This document shows, piece after piece, positions 14,379 to 22,960 of a stretch of 64,000 nt of DNA; position 1 is the first letter of the stretch; each line of letters opens with the position of its first letter. The DNA is from Shewanella jiangmenensis (lineage in GTDB: Bacteria; Pseudomonadota; Gammaproteobacteria; Enterobacterales; Shewanellaceae), in NCBI RefSeq assembly GCF_018596335.1, contig NZ_JAHEPS010000001.1, forward strand, positions 1 to 64,000, read 5' to 3'. Both the position numbers and the translations under genes were made by a program. The notes beneath the pieces are model-generated. The model did not search any database and was not told the origin of the DNA. It was given only the letters and a program-made list of their open reading frames with translations.

Positions 14379-15691
14379 GCCTGCGTCCTCCGCGGCGGCA
14401 CCGTCAGGGCCACCACATCGCCTTCATTCAAACCTTCCTGCACCACGGTGCGGTTAAGGCTGCGGCTGCCGGGCTTGATTTTTTGTTCAATAAACTGATT
14501 TCCCTGCTGTAAATACACCCAGTAACGCCCCTCTTTCTGGAAAATGGCCTGATTGGGCACGCTGAGCACGCCGGGCTCAGACACAGCGGCGATACGCGCC
14601 TGCACCTGACGGCCGGGCAGCATAATGGCGGTGTCGGTCATATCAAGCGCGACCGTGAATTCGAAATAATTCACCGGACTGTCGCGCTCCCGCGCCTTGG
14701 CAAGCGCATCGACCTGAGTCACCTTGCCCTGAAACACCTTGTCAGGATACGCATCCAGCGTCACAGACGCCTGTTTGCCGACCGACAGCCCCACGGCTTC
14801 CGACTCAAGCACCCAAAGCCGTGCCTGCATCACCGAGGTATCGGGCAAATTACCCAGAGGAATGCCGGACCAGACCATGTCTCCCGCCACCGGCAGAGTG
14901 CCGGTCCAGCCGGGCTGCATCACAAACAAACCATCGTGGGGGGCCACAATTTCCATCTGCGCCAAATTGCCCTCGTAGGTGGCAATTTTGGCCTCAAGCC
15001 CCTTTTGTTTCAGGCGGATAAGGTCAAGCTCGGCATTGGCCTGGGCATCATGGCTGCCCTTGCCCCAATCAAAATACCCAAGCCGCGCCTCAAGATAGTC
15101 TTTGTTGCGCATCTGGTCGATGATGTCGATTTTGGTGTACACCCGCTCATCGTCGATAAAAAAGCGCTGCGCCAGGCTGAGCTCCTCTTCGGTCACATCG
15201 CGGCCGATGTTCAGCTCCTGCGCCGTGGTCAGGTTCTTTTGCCGCTGCATGTCGCCATCGAGCGCCAGCTTGTCAAAGTCAAACCGCTCAAGCTCAAGCT
15301 CGAGGCTTTCGCGCCGGCCATCGAGCCTTGCTACCACATCGCCAGCTTTCACCTCGGAGAAGTTGTCCAAAATCCAGGCAAGTGACTGGGGGCCGCGAAG
15401 ACCGCCAGGCACTGACACCGGGGTGGCACTGGTGGCCTCAAGCTCGCCGCGGGCGGGAATTTGGGCCACAAAGTCGCTGCGGCTGACCGTCATGGTCAGC
15501 ACGCCGCTTTGGGGCGAATCGCTGCAGCCTGTCAGCAGCAAGGTTGATAACAGAGTTGGCAGCAGAGCGCCCGCCAGCGTCGTCTTTAGTCGGGTTTTGG
15601 TATTCAACGCATTCATTGGCGCGCCAGCATCTGATTTTTGTTGAGCTACTTTCGTGTCAGCAGCAACTTTCATTTCAGCAGGAACTTTCAT
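14375..15691 (-). CDS. HlyD-family periplasmic adaptor, lipoprotein (third adaptor)
   Basis: A 438-residue membrane-fusion protein. A lipoprotein signal ending LLLTGCSDS lies at about residues 45-57, followed by a barrel/lipoyl half (LDNFSEVKAGDVVARLDGRRE), a long helical hairpin (about 130-260) and the returning lipoyl and beta-barrel parts (MEIVAPHDGLFVM; VLSVPNQAIFQ). The first 25 residues (MKVPAE-MKVAAD-TKVAQQ) come from an 18-bp tandem repeat; an alternative start at 15616 (MNALNTKTR) would give a cleaner signal peptide. ATGA overlaps couple it to its neighbours on both sides. Confidence 0.83.
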   Translation of the reverse strand: MKVPAEMKVAADTKVAQQKSDAGAPMNALNTKTRLKTTLAGALLPTLLSTLLLTGCSDSPQSGVLTMTVSRSDFVAQIPARGELEATSATPVSVPGGLRGPQSLAWILDNFSEVKAGDVVARLDGRRESLELELERFDFDKLALDGDMQRQKNLTTAQELNIGRDVTEEELSLAQRFFIDDERVYTKIDIIDQMRNKDYLEARLGYFDWGKGSHDAQANAELDLIRLKQKGLEAKIATYEGNLAQMEIVAPHDGLFVMQPGWTGTLPVAGDMVWSGIPLGNLPDTSVMQARLWVLESEAVGLSVGKQASVTLDAYPDKVFQGKVTQVDALAKARERDSPVNYFEFTVALDMTDTAIMLPGRQVQARIAAVSEPGVLSVPNQAIFQKEGRYWVYLQQGNQFIEQKIKPGSRSLNRTVVQEGLNEGDVVALTVPPRRTQA

Positions 15692-15697
15692 TTCAGG
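15644..15697 (-). repeat. Three degenerate 18-bp units across a gene junction
   Basis: Units AGCTACTTTCGTGTCAGC (15644), AGCAACTTTCATTTCAGC (15662) and AGGAACTTTCATTTCAGG (15680) encode the N-terminus of the third adaptor and run into the stop region of the second. The repeat has duplicated start codons (MKVPAE, MKVAAD). Confidence 0.87.
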
Positions 15698-16956
15698 AGC
15701 ACCTCATCACCAAGGGCAAGCCCGTCTTCCACCACCACTTTGTCGCGGCCCGAATCCCCAAGGCGCACCCAGGTACGCCGCTCACCAAAGAGCCCATCCT
15801 GCCAGACAAAGGGCCGGCCCTCGTCGTAATGCACCGCATCGAGCGGCAGCAGCAGTGCCTCGGTTGGCCGAACCACATCAATACTGATTTTGGCTGTCAT
15901 GCCCGGGCGCATCAGCTCTGGGTCAATCTCATCAAAGCTTGCCAGCGCATCGAACACCACCAGCGGAATATCATCGTTTTTAACCCGAAACACGGCGCCG
16001 GTTTCGGTCAGCGTGCCGTGAAACACCCGCTCAGGGTTGGCATCAAGACGAATTTTGACCCTAAGGCCACTCTTTACCCGGTTGGCTTCCACCTCGGGGA
16101 TGGTCATGGCAACCTGCATCCGGTTCAGATCCGGCATGGAAAACACCGCATCACCGGCAAACACCGACTGGCCTTCCTTGATTTTATTGCCCTGGGGATC
16201 GCTGCCATAAACCACCATGCCATCCCGCGGCGCCTTTAAACTCATGGCGGCTATGCCCTGCTTGAGTGCAGAGACTTCGGCTTGAAATTTTTGCCTGTCA
16301 CCATCGAGCATCGCCATCCGGCCCTTGATACTCTCTTGTTCCAGCTTGAGTTTCTGGCCGATAAGGGTCACTTTTTCGGTGGCGATAGTGGCATCGCGGC
16401 GGTATTTTTCCTTTTCGATGGCAGCGACTGTGTCGTCCGACAGCTCAAACTTGCGCTTGGCTTTTTCTTCCTCCATACGCGCCTCGGCAAGGTCGAGTTT
16501 GAGCTCCTCAAGCACCTTGGCGTTACGAAGCCGCGAGGTTTCAATGTCCTGCACCGTGGCTTCAAGCTCGGCGCTTTTAACCTGCAATTTCTGACTTAAA
16601 TCTGAGGTATCAAGCTTAGCCACCACAGTGCCGGCCTTTACCTCCTTGCCTTCCGGGGCAAGGCTTTTGACCTGATACTGCCACACCCGGCGCATGGCAG
16701 GCGGCATCAGCGACACGGTATCGGCCGAGGTCAGCACGCCGGTCACTTCCACCTGCTGCATCAGTTGCCCTTCACTGACGCTGGCGCTGCTGCCTTTGCT
16801 GCAGCCGCCAAGACTGAGCATCAAAGAGCTGCCAAGCGCCAGCGCGACAAACATTGCGGCGCGGCGCGGCATACCTGCGGTTTCAGTGCTTTGTCTTATC
16901 TTGAGTGTCTGGTTAGCATTAATGTTTTTGGTCACTGGGCCTATATCGTTAGTCAC
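15688..16956 (-). CDS. HlyD-family periplasmic adaptor (second adaptor)
   Basis: About 422 residues. A lipoprotein-type signal contains LMLSLGGCSKG; lipoyl segments are GKEVKAGTVVAKLDTSD and APRDGMVVYGSDPQG, separated by a long coiled coil with many K/E residues. The family-typical C-terminus is LLPLDAVHYDEGRPFVW. The start is taken as GTG at 16956, overlapping the upstream TGA (GTGA); the ORF extends further upstream (to 17040) but over the previous gene. It should link an inner-membrane exporter to an outer-membrane channel. Confidence 0.83.
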   Translation of the reverse strand: MTNDIGPVTKNINANQTLKIRQSTETAGMPRRAAMFVALALGSSLMLSLGGCSKGSSASVSEGQLMQQVEVTGVLTSADTVSLMPPAMRRVWQYQVKSLAPEGKEVKAGTVVAKLDTSDLSQKLQVKSAELEATVQDIETSRLRNAKVLEELKLDLAEARMEEEKAKRKFELSDDTVAAIEKEKYRRDATIATEKVTLIGQKLKLEQESIKGRMAMLDGDRQKFQAEVSALKQGIAAMSLKAPRDGMVVYGSDPQGNKIKEGQSVFAGDAVFSMPDLNRMQVAMTIPEVEANRVKSGLRVKIRLDANPERVFHGTLTETGAVFRVKNDDIPLVVFDALASFDEIDPELMRPGMTAKISIDVVRPTEALLLPLDAVHYDEGRPFVWQDGLFGERRTWVRLGDSGRDKVVVEDGLALGDEVLLK

Positions 16957-17933
16957 TGGGACACCTCCACCATCACACTCATCCCCGGCGAGAGTGCAAG
17001 CTTGCCAGCGTCGGTGAGTGACACTTCTATCCGAAACCATTTGCTCTGGCCCCAGGCGCTGCGGGTTACCGCCTGACGGCCGATGTTTTCAACCTTGCCC
17101 TGAAAGGACTGACCCGGCATGGCATCGAGTGACAGGCATACGGCCTGGCCATGACGCACCCGGTCGACATCCACTTCATTGGCCCAGGCCGATACTTCAA
17201 GCCCATCCAGCGCCGGAATGCTGGCTATCTGGCGGCCAAATTGCACTGTATCGCCGGATTGGTATTTTTTTTCGTTCCAGTCGCGGCCGATGATCACCGG
17301 GCCTGCGATGTCGGCTTTAAGCTCGAGGGCATCAAGGGCATCGAGGGCGTCACTGAGCTCCACCTCGGCCTTGCGCTTTTCAATCGCAAGCTGCGCCAAC
17401 GACGAGGTTTGATTCTCCCGCGCCTCCTTCAGCGCCTGATTGGCCTTATCCAGCTCACTTTCGGCCTGCATCAGCTTGAATTGGTTGTCGGCGTATTCTT
17501 TGGCGGCAATGTAATCGGCCGGTACCGCCGCATCGAGCCGGGCTTTCTCGAGAGTTAAGGTGGCGCGGCGCACCTCAAACTCCGCCGACAACAGGGCCGA
17601 TTCAAGGTCTATGCCCTGACTTTGCTCCTGGGCTTTAACGCGGATAAGCGCCGCCTCGAGCTGCTCTATCTGATTGGCAATCTGGCTTTTATCAAAAATC
17701 ACTATGGTGTCGCCAACGCTGGCAAGCTTGCCCTCGGGAAACAGCCACTGGATTTGATGCCGCCAGGCATCGCCGGCCTTGGGCACGGCAAAGGGCTGGG
17801 AGCGGGATGAGCTGATGCTGCCGGTGAGCAGCAGCGCACTGTCACCGCCCTGGCACTGGGCGAGGGTCGGCGTTGCCGTGAAGGCACATATCATTGAGAC
17901 AAGCGCCAAAACAGGCGCTTTGCAATTAACCAT
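16953..17933 (-). CDS. HlyD-family periplasmic adaptor (first adaptor)
   Basis: About 326 residues from ATG 17933 ([19 protein letters not shown]), with GGAGG 6 bases upstream. A Sec signal peptide ends near TLAQ. The remainder has the adaptor layout: [21 protein letters not shown], a coiled-coil hairpin (about 90-205) and [12 protein letters not shown]-type barrel residues. It lacks the lipid-attachment cysteine of its two downstream paralogues. It overlaps the ATPase gene by 8 bases. Confidence 0.82.
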   Translation of the reverse strand: MVNCKAPVLALVSMICAFTATPTLAQCQGGDSALLLTGSISSSRSQPFAVPKAGDAWRHQIQWLFPEGKLASVGDTIVIFDKSQIANQIEQLEAALIRVKAQEQSQGIDLESALLSAEFEVRRATLTLEKARLDAAVPADYIAAKEYADNQFKLMQAESELDKANQALKEARENQTSSLAQLAIEKRKAEVELSDALDALDALELKADIAGPVIIGRDWNEKKYQSGDTVQFGRQIASIPALDGLEVSAWANEVDVDRVRHGQAVCLSLDAMPGQSFQGKVENIGRQAVTRSAWGQSKWFRIEVSLTDAGKLALSPGMSVMVEVSQ

Positions 17934-18630
17934 GACGGGCCTCCGCCAACGGTTTGCGAGCTTCGCGGCCATCGGATTGCACCACGCCGTCCCGCATCCG
18001 AATAACCCGGCCGGCACAGGCGGCCACTTCTTCTTCGTGGGTCACCAGCACTATGGTCTGGCCGCTTTGATGAAGTTCATCAAAGAGCTGCATGATTTCC
18101 ACCGAGGTTTTGGAGTCAAGCGCACCCGTGGGCTCATCGGCCAGCAGCAAGGTTGGCCGGTTTACCAGCGCGCGGGCAATGGCAACCCGCTGGCGCTGAC
18201 CACCGGAGAGCTGATTGGGCCTGTGGTCAAGCCGTGAGCCAAGCCCTACCCGGTTTAAAAGCTCGATGGCGTGGGCCTTATCGCCGCGGGGGATGGCAGA
18301 AAACCTGAGCGGCAGCAGCACGTTATCCAGTGCCGACAGCCGTGGCAGCAAGTGAAAGCTTTGAAACACAAAGCCGATTTCACGGTTACGCACCGCCGAC
18401 AGCGCATCGTCAGAAAGACCGCCCACCGCCTCGCCGTTCAGCAAATATTCGCCGGACGAAGGCCTGTCGAGGCAACCTATGATGTTCATCAGGGTGGATT
18501 TGCCGGAGCCGGACGGCCCCATGATGGCAACAAATTCATTTTGCGCAATGTGGATATCCACGCCCCGCAGTGCCTGAACTTCCCCTTCCCCCATTTTGAA
18601 GGATTTTGTCAAAGCCTGTAGCGATATCAT
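17926..18630 (-). CDS. ABC transporter ATP-binding protein, MacB/LolD type
   Basis: A 234-residue ATPase with Walker A GPSGSGKS (about 36-43), Q-loop VFQSFH, signature [15 protein letters not shown], Walker [14 protein letters not shown] and an H-loop in VLVTHEEE. It matches the MacB/LolD/FtsE group that works with FtsX-type permeases, such as the one at the end of this operon. First gene of a five-gene, fully overlapping operon (ATPase, three adaptors, permease). No TolC-type gene is in the operon. Confidence 0.92.
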   Translation of the reverse strand: MISLQALTKSFKMGEGEVQALRGVDIHIAQNEFVAIMGPSGSGKSTLMNIIGCLDRPSSGEYLLNGEAVGGLSDDALSAVRNREIGFVFQSFHLLPRLSALDNVLLPLRFSAIPRGDKAHAIELLNRVGLGSRLDHRPNQLSGGQRQRVAIARALVNRPTLLLADEPTGALDSKTSVEIMQLFDELHQSGQTIVLVTHEEEVAACAGRVIRMRDGVVQSDGREARKPLAEARHG

Positions 18631-18820
18631 GACTCACACTCAGGGCCCGCTGGCGGGCAGCATTTTATAAAATTTATTATCAAAAACAGTGACAGCCCTG
18701 CGACCAAGGCACGGCTAATGTCCCGTTTTCTTATAAAAAGCGGCCGATTGCAATAGTCATTTACGTTTCATTACAAAGGCTTTGAGTAACCTGACAAAGG
18801 CTTTGGGGATTAGAACTGCG

Positions 18821-18880
18821 TGCTTTAGGGAAAACGGGCCTGCTTTGAGAAAAACCGGCTTGCATTGAGAAAAAACAGCG
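18821..18880. repeat. Three degenerate 20-bp tandem units
   Basis: TGCTTTAGGGAAAACGGGCC, TGCTTTGAGAAAAACCGGCT and TGCATTGAGAAAAAACAGCG follow one another without gaps. Confidence 0.88.
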
Positions 18881-18962
18881 CTGGGAATAAAAATTAAGGT
18901 ATCGGCCTTATGCTCGCCTGCATCAGGCACCAAATACGCTGGTGAAGTAATACGCCCGACCA

Positions 18963-18989
18963 TAAAAAAACGCCCTGTCGGGCGTTTTC
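18963..18989 (-). terminator. Intrinsic terminator
   Basis: CGCCC-TGTC-GGGCG stem (18971-18984) with a T-run on the minus strand. It terminates the gene at 19052-19477. Confidence 0.85.
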
Positions 18990-19051
18990 TCTAATGCAAG
19001 TCTTCAGCAAACTCGCATTCATCAAAGAATCAGCAAGTTAGCTTTCGCAAA

Positions 19052-19477
19052 TCACATGGTGGCCATTTGCCAGTACTCAAGCCGCGCCTGCGGGTTGGCG
19101 GTGAGCGTTTTGCAGCTTTCCTTATACTTGGCCATCAGATTGCCAAGGCTTGAGGAGCCCGCCATCGAAGCGATTTGCTTATCACGGGCGGCTTTTAGGG
19201 CGGCGTCCAGATCACCTTCACCATAGTATTTGCCTGCCAGCGCCAGGCTGTCGGCTGCAGACTGCTTAAGGCGCTCGCCCACCGCCTGCATTTGCGGCGC
19301 GTTCATGGCAGCAATAGCTTCAGAGCTGATTTGATAGTAAGCGGTGCAGTCCAGAAGCTCGCCCGCGAGGGCCTTTTCGGCCTCATCGGCCAGCACCTGA
19401 GTGCTCAGGGAAAAGCCAGCAAGCGCGATGGCGGCAATACGGATTTTACGGGGCAGCGTTGCCATGGAATTGGCCAT
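19052..19477 (-). CDS. Periplasmic hypothetical protein
   Basis: About 141 residues from ATG 19477 (MANSMATLPRKIRIAAIALAG), which has GAAGGAAG upstream. The signal peptide ends near VLA-DEAEK. The mature protein is alpha-helical and alanine-rich with two cysteines (LLDCTAYY and ESCKTL) that may pair. Similar small exported proteins are common in Shewanella and of unknown function. Confidence 0.75.
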   Translation of the reverse strand: MANSMATLPRKIRIAAIALAGFSLSTQVLADEAEKALAGELLDCTAYYQISSEAIAAMNAPQMQAVGERLKQSAADSLALAGKYYGEGDLDAALKAARDKQIASMAGSSSLGNLMAKYKESCKTLTANPQARLEYWQMATM

Positions 19478-19555
19478 AAGTGTGACTTCCTTCAAGGTTT
19501 TTGGCAAAGCTACCCAAGCTTGACGCCGCAATCAAGTGTTTCTTGTAGCGCGCTC

Positions 19556-20158
19556 TCAACCTGGGCTGGCATGGCGGCGCAGACGAAAGCACAGATCCTG
19601 TTTTACCACAGGCCATTCCCGGTCAAGTATCGAGAACACGACCGTGTCGCGGATGGTGCCATCGGCAAGGATTTTATGGTTTCGCAGCACCCCGTCCTGA
19701 CGCGCGCCGAGTCTCGCAATGGCTTGCCTGGAGGCCTGATTGTGCCAGTGGGTGCGAAACTCGACCGCGATGGCATTTAAGGTTTCAAAACAATGCCCAA
19801 GCAGCAGTAATTTGGTTTCGGTATTGATGCCGGTGCGCTGGGCGCGGCTGGCATACCAGGTGTAGCCGATTTCCATACGCCGGTTTTCAGGCTCAATGTT
19901 GCAGATGCGGGTGGCGCCGACGATGTCGCCGCTTTGCCGACAACGCACCGCAAAGGGAATGGCGCTGCCCGCCTGCTGCTGCCTGAGCGCTTTTTCAACG
20001 TATGCTGCTACCTCATCCGGATTAGGCACGCTGGTGTACCACAGCTCCCAAAGCTTGCCATCGGTCACTGCCAGCATAAGAGCGCTGATGTGCTCCAGAC
20101 CTAAAGGCTCCAATACAACGTGCTCCCCCGTGAGGGCCGAAAGATCTGCCGATGCCAT
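19556..20158 (-). CDS. GNAT family N-acetyltransferase (RimJ/RimL-like)
   Basis: A 200-residue protein. The N-terminus LSALTGEHVVLEPLGLEHISAL and the acetyl-CoA binding strand/loop IEIGYTWYASRAQRTGINTETKLLLLGHCFE match the RimJ/RimL group, which acetylates protein N-termini, amino acids or small molecules. The substrate cannot be read from the sequence. It has its own promoter region. Confidence 0.86.
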   Translation of the reverse strand: MASADLSALTGEHVVLEPLGLEHISALMLAVTDGKLWELWYTSVPNPDEVAAYVEKALRQQQAGSAIPFAVRCRQSGDIVGATRICNIEPENRRMEIGYTWYASRAQRTGINTETKLLLLGHCFETLNAIAVEFRTHWHNQASRQAIARLGARQDGVLRNHKILADGTIRDTVVFSILDREWPVVKQDLCFRLRRHASPG

Positions 20159-20440
20159 GATAACTTCCTATAAAGCAAAGATAATTTAATACTTGTATCA
20201 GATACCCTTCCAAATTGCACCCGGCAAGCCCGGCTGTATAAAGGCACTGAAGCGCCGCAAGCCTTTGAAAATAAGTGATTCAGATCAACTCTATTCAGCC
20301 TTTTGTGGTAGTTCTAAAAGCACTTTTTTCACCTATTCTGCTTGAAAATTCCCAAATCCAATCGACAGTTAAGTGTTTGGCAATTTTTTGTCAGGTAGGC
20401 TTCCCCCGGAGCAGGGGAAGTTCACAACAAGGAGTGAACC

Positions 20441-21610
20441 ATGAAAACCCATCGTCTTTCCCGTTTGACGTCCGCCCTGCGCCCCATGTTGTTTGCCTTG
20501 CCGGCTCTGGCACTGCTTTCAGCCTGCGGCTCAACCCCAAAAACCGGCGAAGAAGCCAGCGCAGCCGCCGAGCCCAAGTCGTCTCAGCGCAGCCTCGAAT
20601 CCTTCGCCAAGCCAGCCAGCGAGCAAGCCTGTTACGACCGCGCCAAAGAGCCCTACACCGCCGTGGTGGATGCCCACTTCCACCCACGTCCATTTGGCGG
20701 CGCAGCCATGCCGGCACCTGAGCTGTTTTCAATGTTTGACTCGCTTGGCGTGCGTTTCGTGAACTACTTCGGTATAGGTCAGGTGCTGGACCTTAAATCA
20801 GGCTGTACCTATTACCTTGATTGTAAAGGCACGCCCGCAACACCCAGCGTGAAAAACGACTTCGTGAACGGCATGGACGTGGTGGCTTACCCCCATAAAA
20901 ACCTGCACATCACCCTGTCGATGACTTTTATGGATCTCGCCCATCCGGACGATATCGTTAAAACCATCGAAATGTACGACAAAGAATATCCGGGCATGTT
21001 CAGCTGGGCCGGTGAGCTCAACGTGATGAAACAGGCGCTGCTTGGCAACAAACACGAGCCAGCAACTTTTGAGAGCATCGATGCTTGGGCGCCCTTTATG
21101 CAAATTCTTAAAGAGCGCAATATTCCGGTGACCCTGCACTCAGACCTCGGTAACGATGCCAACCCAACCGAGTTCCTGCCGCTGATGCAGTACGTGTTGT
21201 CAAAATACCCCGACAACAAGATTGTCTGGGCCCACATGGGTCTGTCGAAAGAGCTGACCAAGATCCCGCCCAACATGCACGTGTCCATCATGAAGGATCT
21301 GCTCGACAAGTACCCTAACCTGATGCTGGATATCTCCTGGGATGTGCTGTACAACGCCTATCACCAGTGGGGTCCTATCTTCATCGACTTCTTTAACGCG
21401 TACCCAACCCGCATTCTGCCGGGCTCTGACTTCGTCGCCGCCAGCACCAAGGCCCGCGAGCAGTACGCCAAAGAACTGGAAGTAACCAGCCGCGCCCTTA
21501 AGTACATGGACGACAATGCCTTCCGTCACATCGCACTGGGTGAAAACTTCTTCCGCCTGATGAACCTGGACTACCACGCCCCAGAGGTGTGTAAAGTCCC
21601 GGCAAATTAA
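20441..21610 (+). CDS. Amidohydrolase-family lipoprotein
   Basis: A 389-residue protein. The signal peptide ends in lipobox LLSACGS, then a TIM-barrel metal-dependent hydrolase (Amidohydro_2 type): VVDAHFHPRP (HxH metal motif, about 76-85), IPVTLHSDLG (about 228-237), IVWAHMGLS (about 263-271) and RILPGSDFV (about 326-334). It should act on the periplasmic or outer face of the membrane, which is unusual for this mainly cytoplasmic family. AAGGAG precedes the ATG. It is followed after 9 and 24 bases by two outer-membrane porin genes, so substrate entry and hydrolysis seem linked. Confidence 0.83.
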   Translation: MKTHRLSRLTSALRPMLFALPALALLSACGSTPKTGEEASAAAEPKSSQRSLESFAKPASEQACYDRAKEPYTAVVDAHFHPRPFGGAAMPAPELFSMFDSLGVRFVNYFGIGQVLDLKSGCTYYLDCKGTPATPSVKNDFVNGMDVVAYPHKNLHITLSMTFMDLAHPDDIVKTIEMYDKEYPGMFSWAGELNVMKQALLGNKHEPATFESIDAWAPFMQILKERNIPVTLHSDLGNDANPTEFLPLMQYVLSKYPDNKIVWAHMGLSKELTKIPPNMHVSIMKDLLDKYPNLMLDISWDVLYNAYHQWGPIFIDFFNAYPTRILPGSDFVAASTKAREQYAKELEVTSRALKYMDDNAFRHIALGENFFRLMNLDYHAPEVCKVPAN

Positions 21611-21619
21611 GGAGATCCC

Positions 21620-22936
21620 ATGGCCACTCGCAATCCTTTGCTCGTGGCCTGGCTGCTTTCAACAGCCGTGGCAGCCCCTGCCACGGCTTTTGCACAGCAA
21701 CAGGTCAGTAACGGGCATGACCACGAACCCAACCAGCAAAACGATGTAACCGGCATCAGTCCTGAGGCCACTCAGGAAACCGAAAAGTCCTCCTTTTTCG
21801 GCGACAGCAGCCTGGTTCTCAAACCGCGAAGCTATTACCTCGACCGAGACCGCGACACCAAGGCCGACAGCGTCGGCTGGGCGCTCGGCGGCGCGCTGGA
21901 GTACAAGTCAGGCTGGCTCAGTGACTGGTTAAGATTCAACGCCACGGTTTATACCTCGCAAAAGCTGTACGGACCGGAAGATGAAGATGGCACAGGCCTG
22001 TTCAAGCCCGGGCCTGAATCCTTCACCGTGCTTGGTGAAGCCAACTTCACGGTGCGCTTTGCCGAAAACCATGGCCTTCGCATCGGTCGCCAGCGCTTCG
22101 AACTGCCCTACCTTGGCAGCCACGATATCCGCATGACACCAAACACCTTTGAAGGGGTCGCCATCGGCAATACCTCGCCCCAAGGCTTTGGCTATATGGC
22201 CGGTTACGTCGACAAGATAAAGGGCAAGAGTGACGATGAGTTTGTTTCCATGTCACATGCCGCCGGCGCCAAAGGCACGGATGAAGGTCTCGGTTTTGCC
22301 GGTGCCCGCTATGTCAGTGACGCAGGCACGACTGTAGGTGCGATTTACCAGCGAACTTTCGATACCTTCGACACTGTGTTTGCCAAAGTCGAGCATCCCT
22401 TTGAAATCATCAAGGGCAGCACCATTAACGCCAACCTGCAGTACACAGGGCAGCAAAGTCAGGGCGATGAACTGATTGGCGCCTTCGACACCAGCATGTG
22501 GGCGGCAAAGGTGGAGCTGAAACACGGCCCCTACGCCTGGCGATTCGGCGCAAGCACCACAGAGGATGACCACGGCATCATCAAGCCATTCGGCAACCCG
22601 GCAAACTACCTCTCGGTGATAGTCGACGACTTTGACCGCGCCGGTGAAGATGCCTATATGCTGGGCTTTTCGATGAACTTTGGCCGGGTTGGTCCGGGCG
22701 ACATGAGCGCCTTTGCCAACATAGTCCATGGCGATACCCCTGAAACAGGACCTGCCGCCAGTGCCGATGAAACTGAGTATGACCTGACCCTGGACTGGCG
22801 CCTCAAAGAGGGCTGGAGTGAGCGGATTTGGCTGCGTGCCCGCGCCGCTTACATAGATCAGGACAACAACTTTGCCAGTGCCGATGACTTCCTCGATTTC
22901 AGAATAATCGTCAACTACGATTTTACTTTGCTGTAA
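21620..22936 (+). CDS. Outer-membrane porin, OprD/alginate-export-like
   Basis: A 438-residue protein with a signal peptide (AVAAPATAFAQQ). The remainder has the alternating pattern of a beta-barrel (ALEYKSGWLSDWLRFNATVYTSQKLY; LRIGRQRFELPYLGSHDIRMTPNTFEGVAIGN) and ends in a typical aromatic-containing strand IIVNYDFTLL. The 'GRQ...' and 'NTFEG' segments recall the OprD group. Second gene of the amidohydrolase operon, with GGAGA before the ATG. Confidence 0.8.
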   Translation: MATRNPLLVAWLLSTAVAAPATAFAQQQVSNGHDHEPNQQNDVTGISPEATQETEKSSFFGDSSLVLKPRSYYLDRDRDTKADSVGWALGGALEYKSGWLSDWLRFNATVYTSQKLYGPEDEDGTGLFKPGPESFTVLGEANFTVRFAENHGLRIGRQRFELPYLGSHDIRMTPNTFEGVAIGNTSPQGFGYMAGYVDKIKGKSDDEFVSMSHAAGAKGTDEGLGFAGARYVSDAGTTVGAIYQRTFDTFDTVFAKVEHPFEIIKGSTINANLQYTGQQSQGDELIGAFDTSMWAAKVELKHGPYAWRFGASTTEDDHGIIKPFGNPANYLSVIVDDFDRAGEDAYMLGFSMNFGRVGPGDMSAFANIVHGDTPETGPAASADETEYDLTLDWRLKEGWSERIWLRARAAYIDQDNNFASADDFLDFRIIVNYDFTLL

Positions 22937-22960
22937 TGCAGCAAAAACAAGGAAAGTGAT

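Larger units (their letters stand above)
18631..19051. other. Intergenic region with short repeats, no gene
   Basis: It holds the promoter side of the exporter operon, the 20-bp repeat at 18821-18880, a duplicated ACAAAGGCTTTG motif (around 18773 and 18794) and a terminator at 18963. A 68-codon open frame on the minus strand is made from the repeat and is not credible. Confidence 0.6.

Noticed and set aside
13500-14498. 332-residue plus-strand frame opposite the MacB-like permease.
   Set aside because: Antisense shadow created by the high GC content; the minus-strand gene has clear domains.
18757-18963. 68-residue minus-strand frame before the terminator.
   Set aside because: Made of the 20-bp repeat, with no family resemblance.
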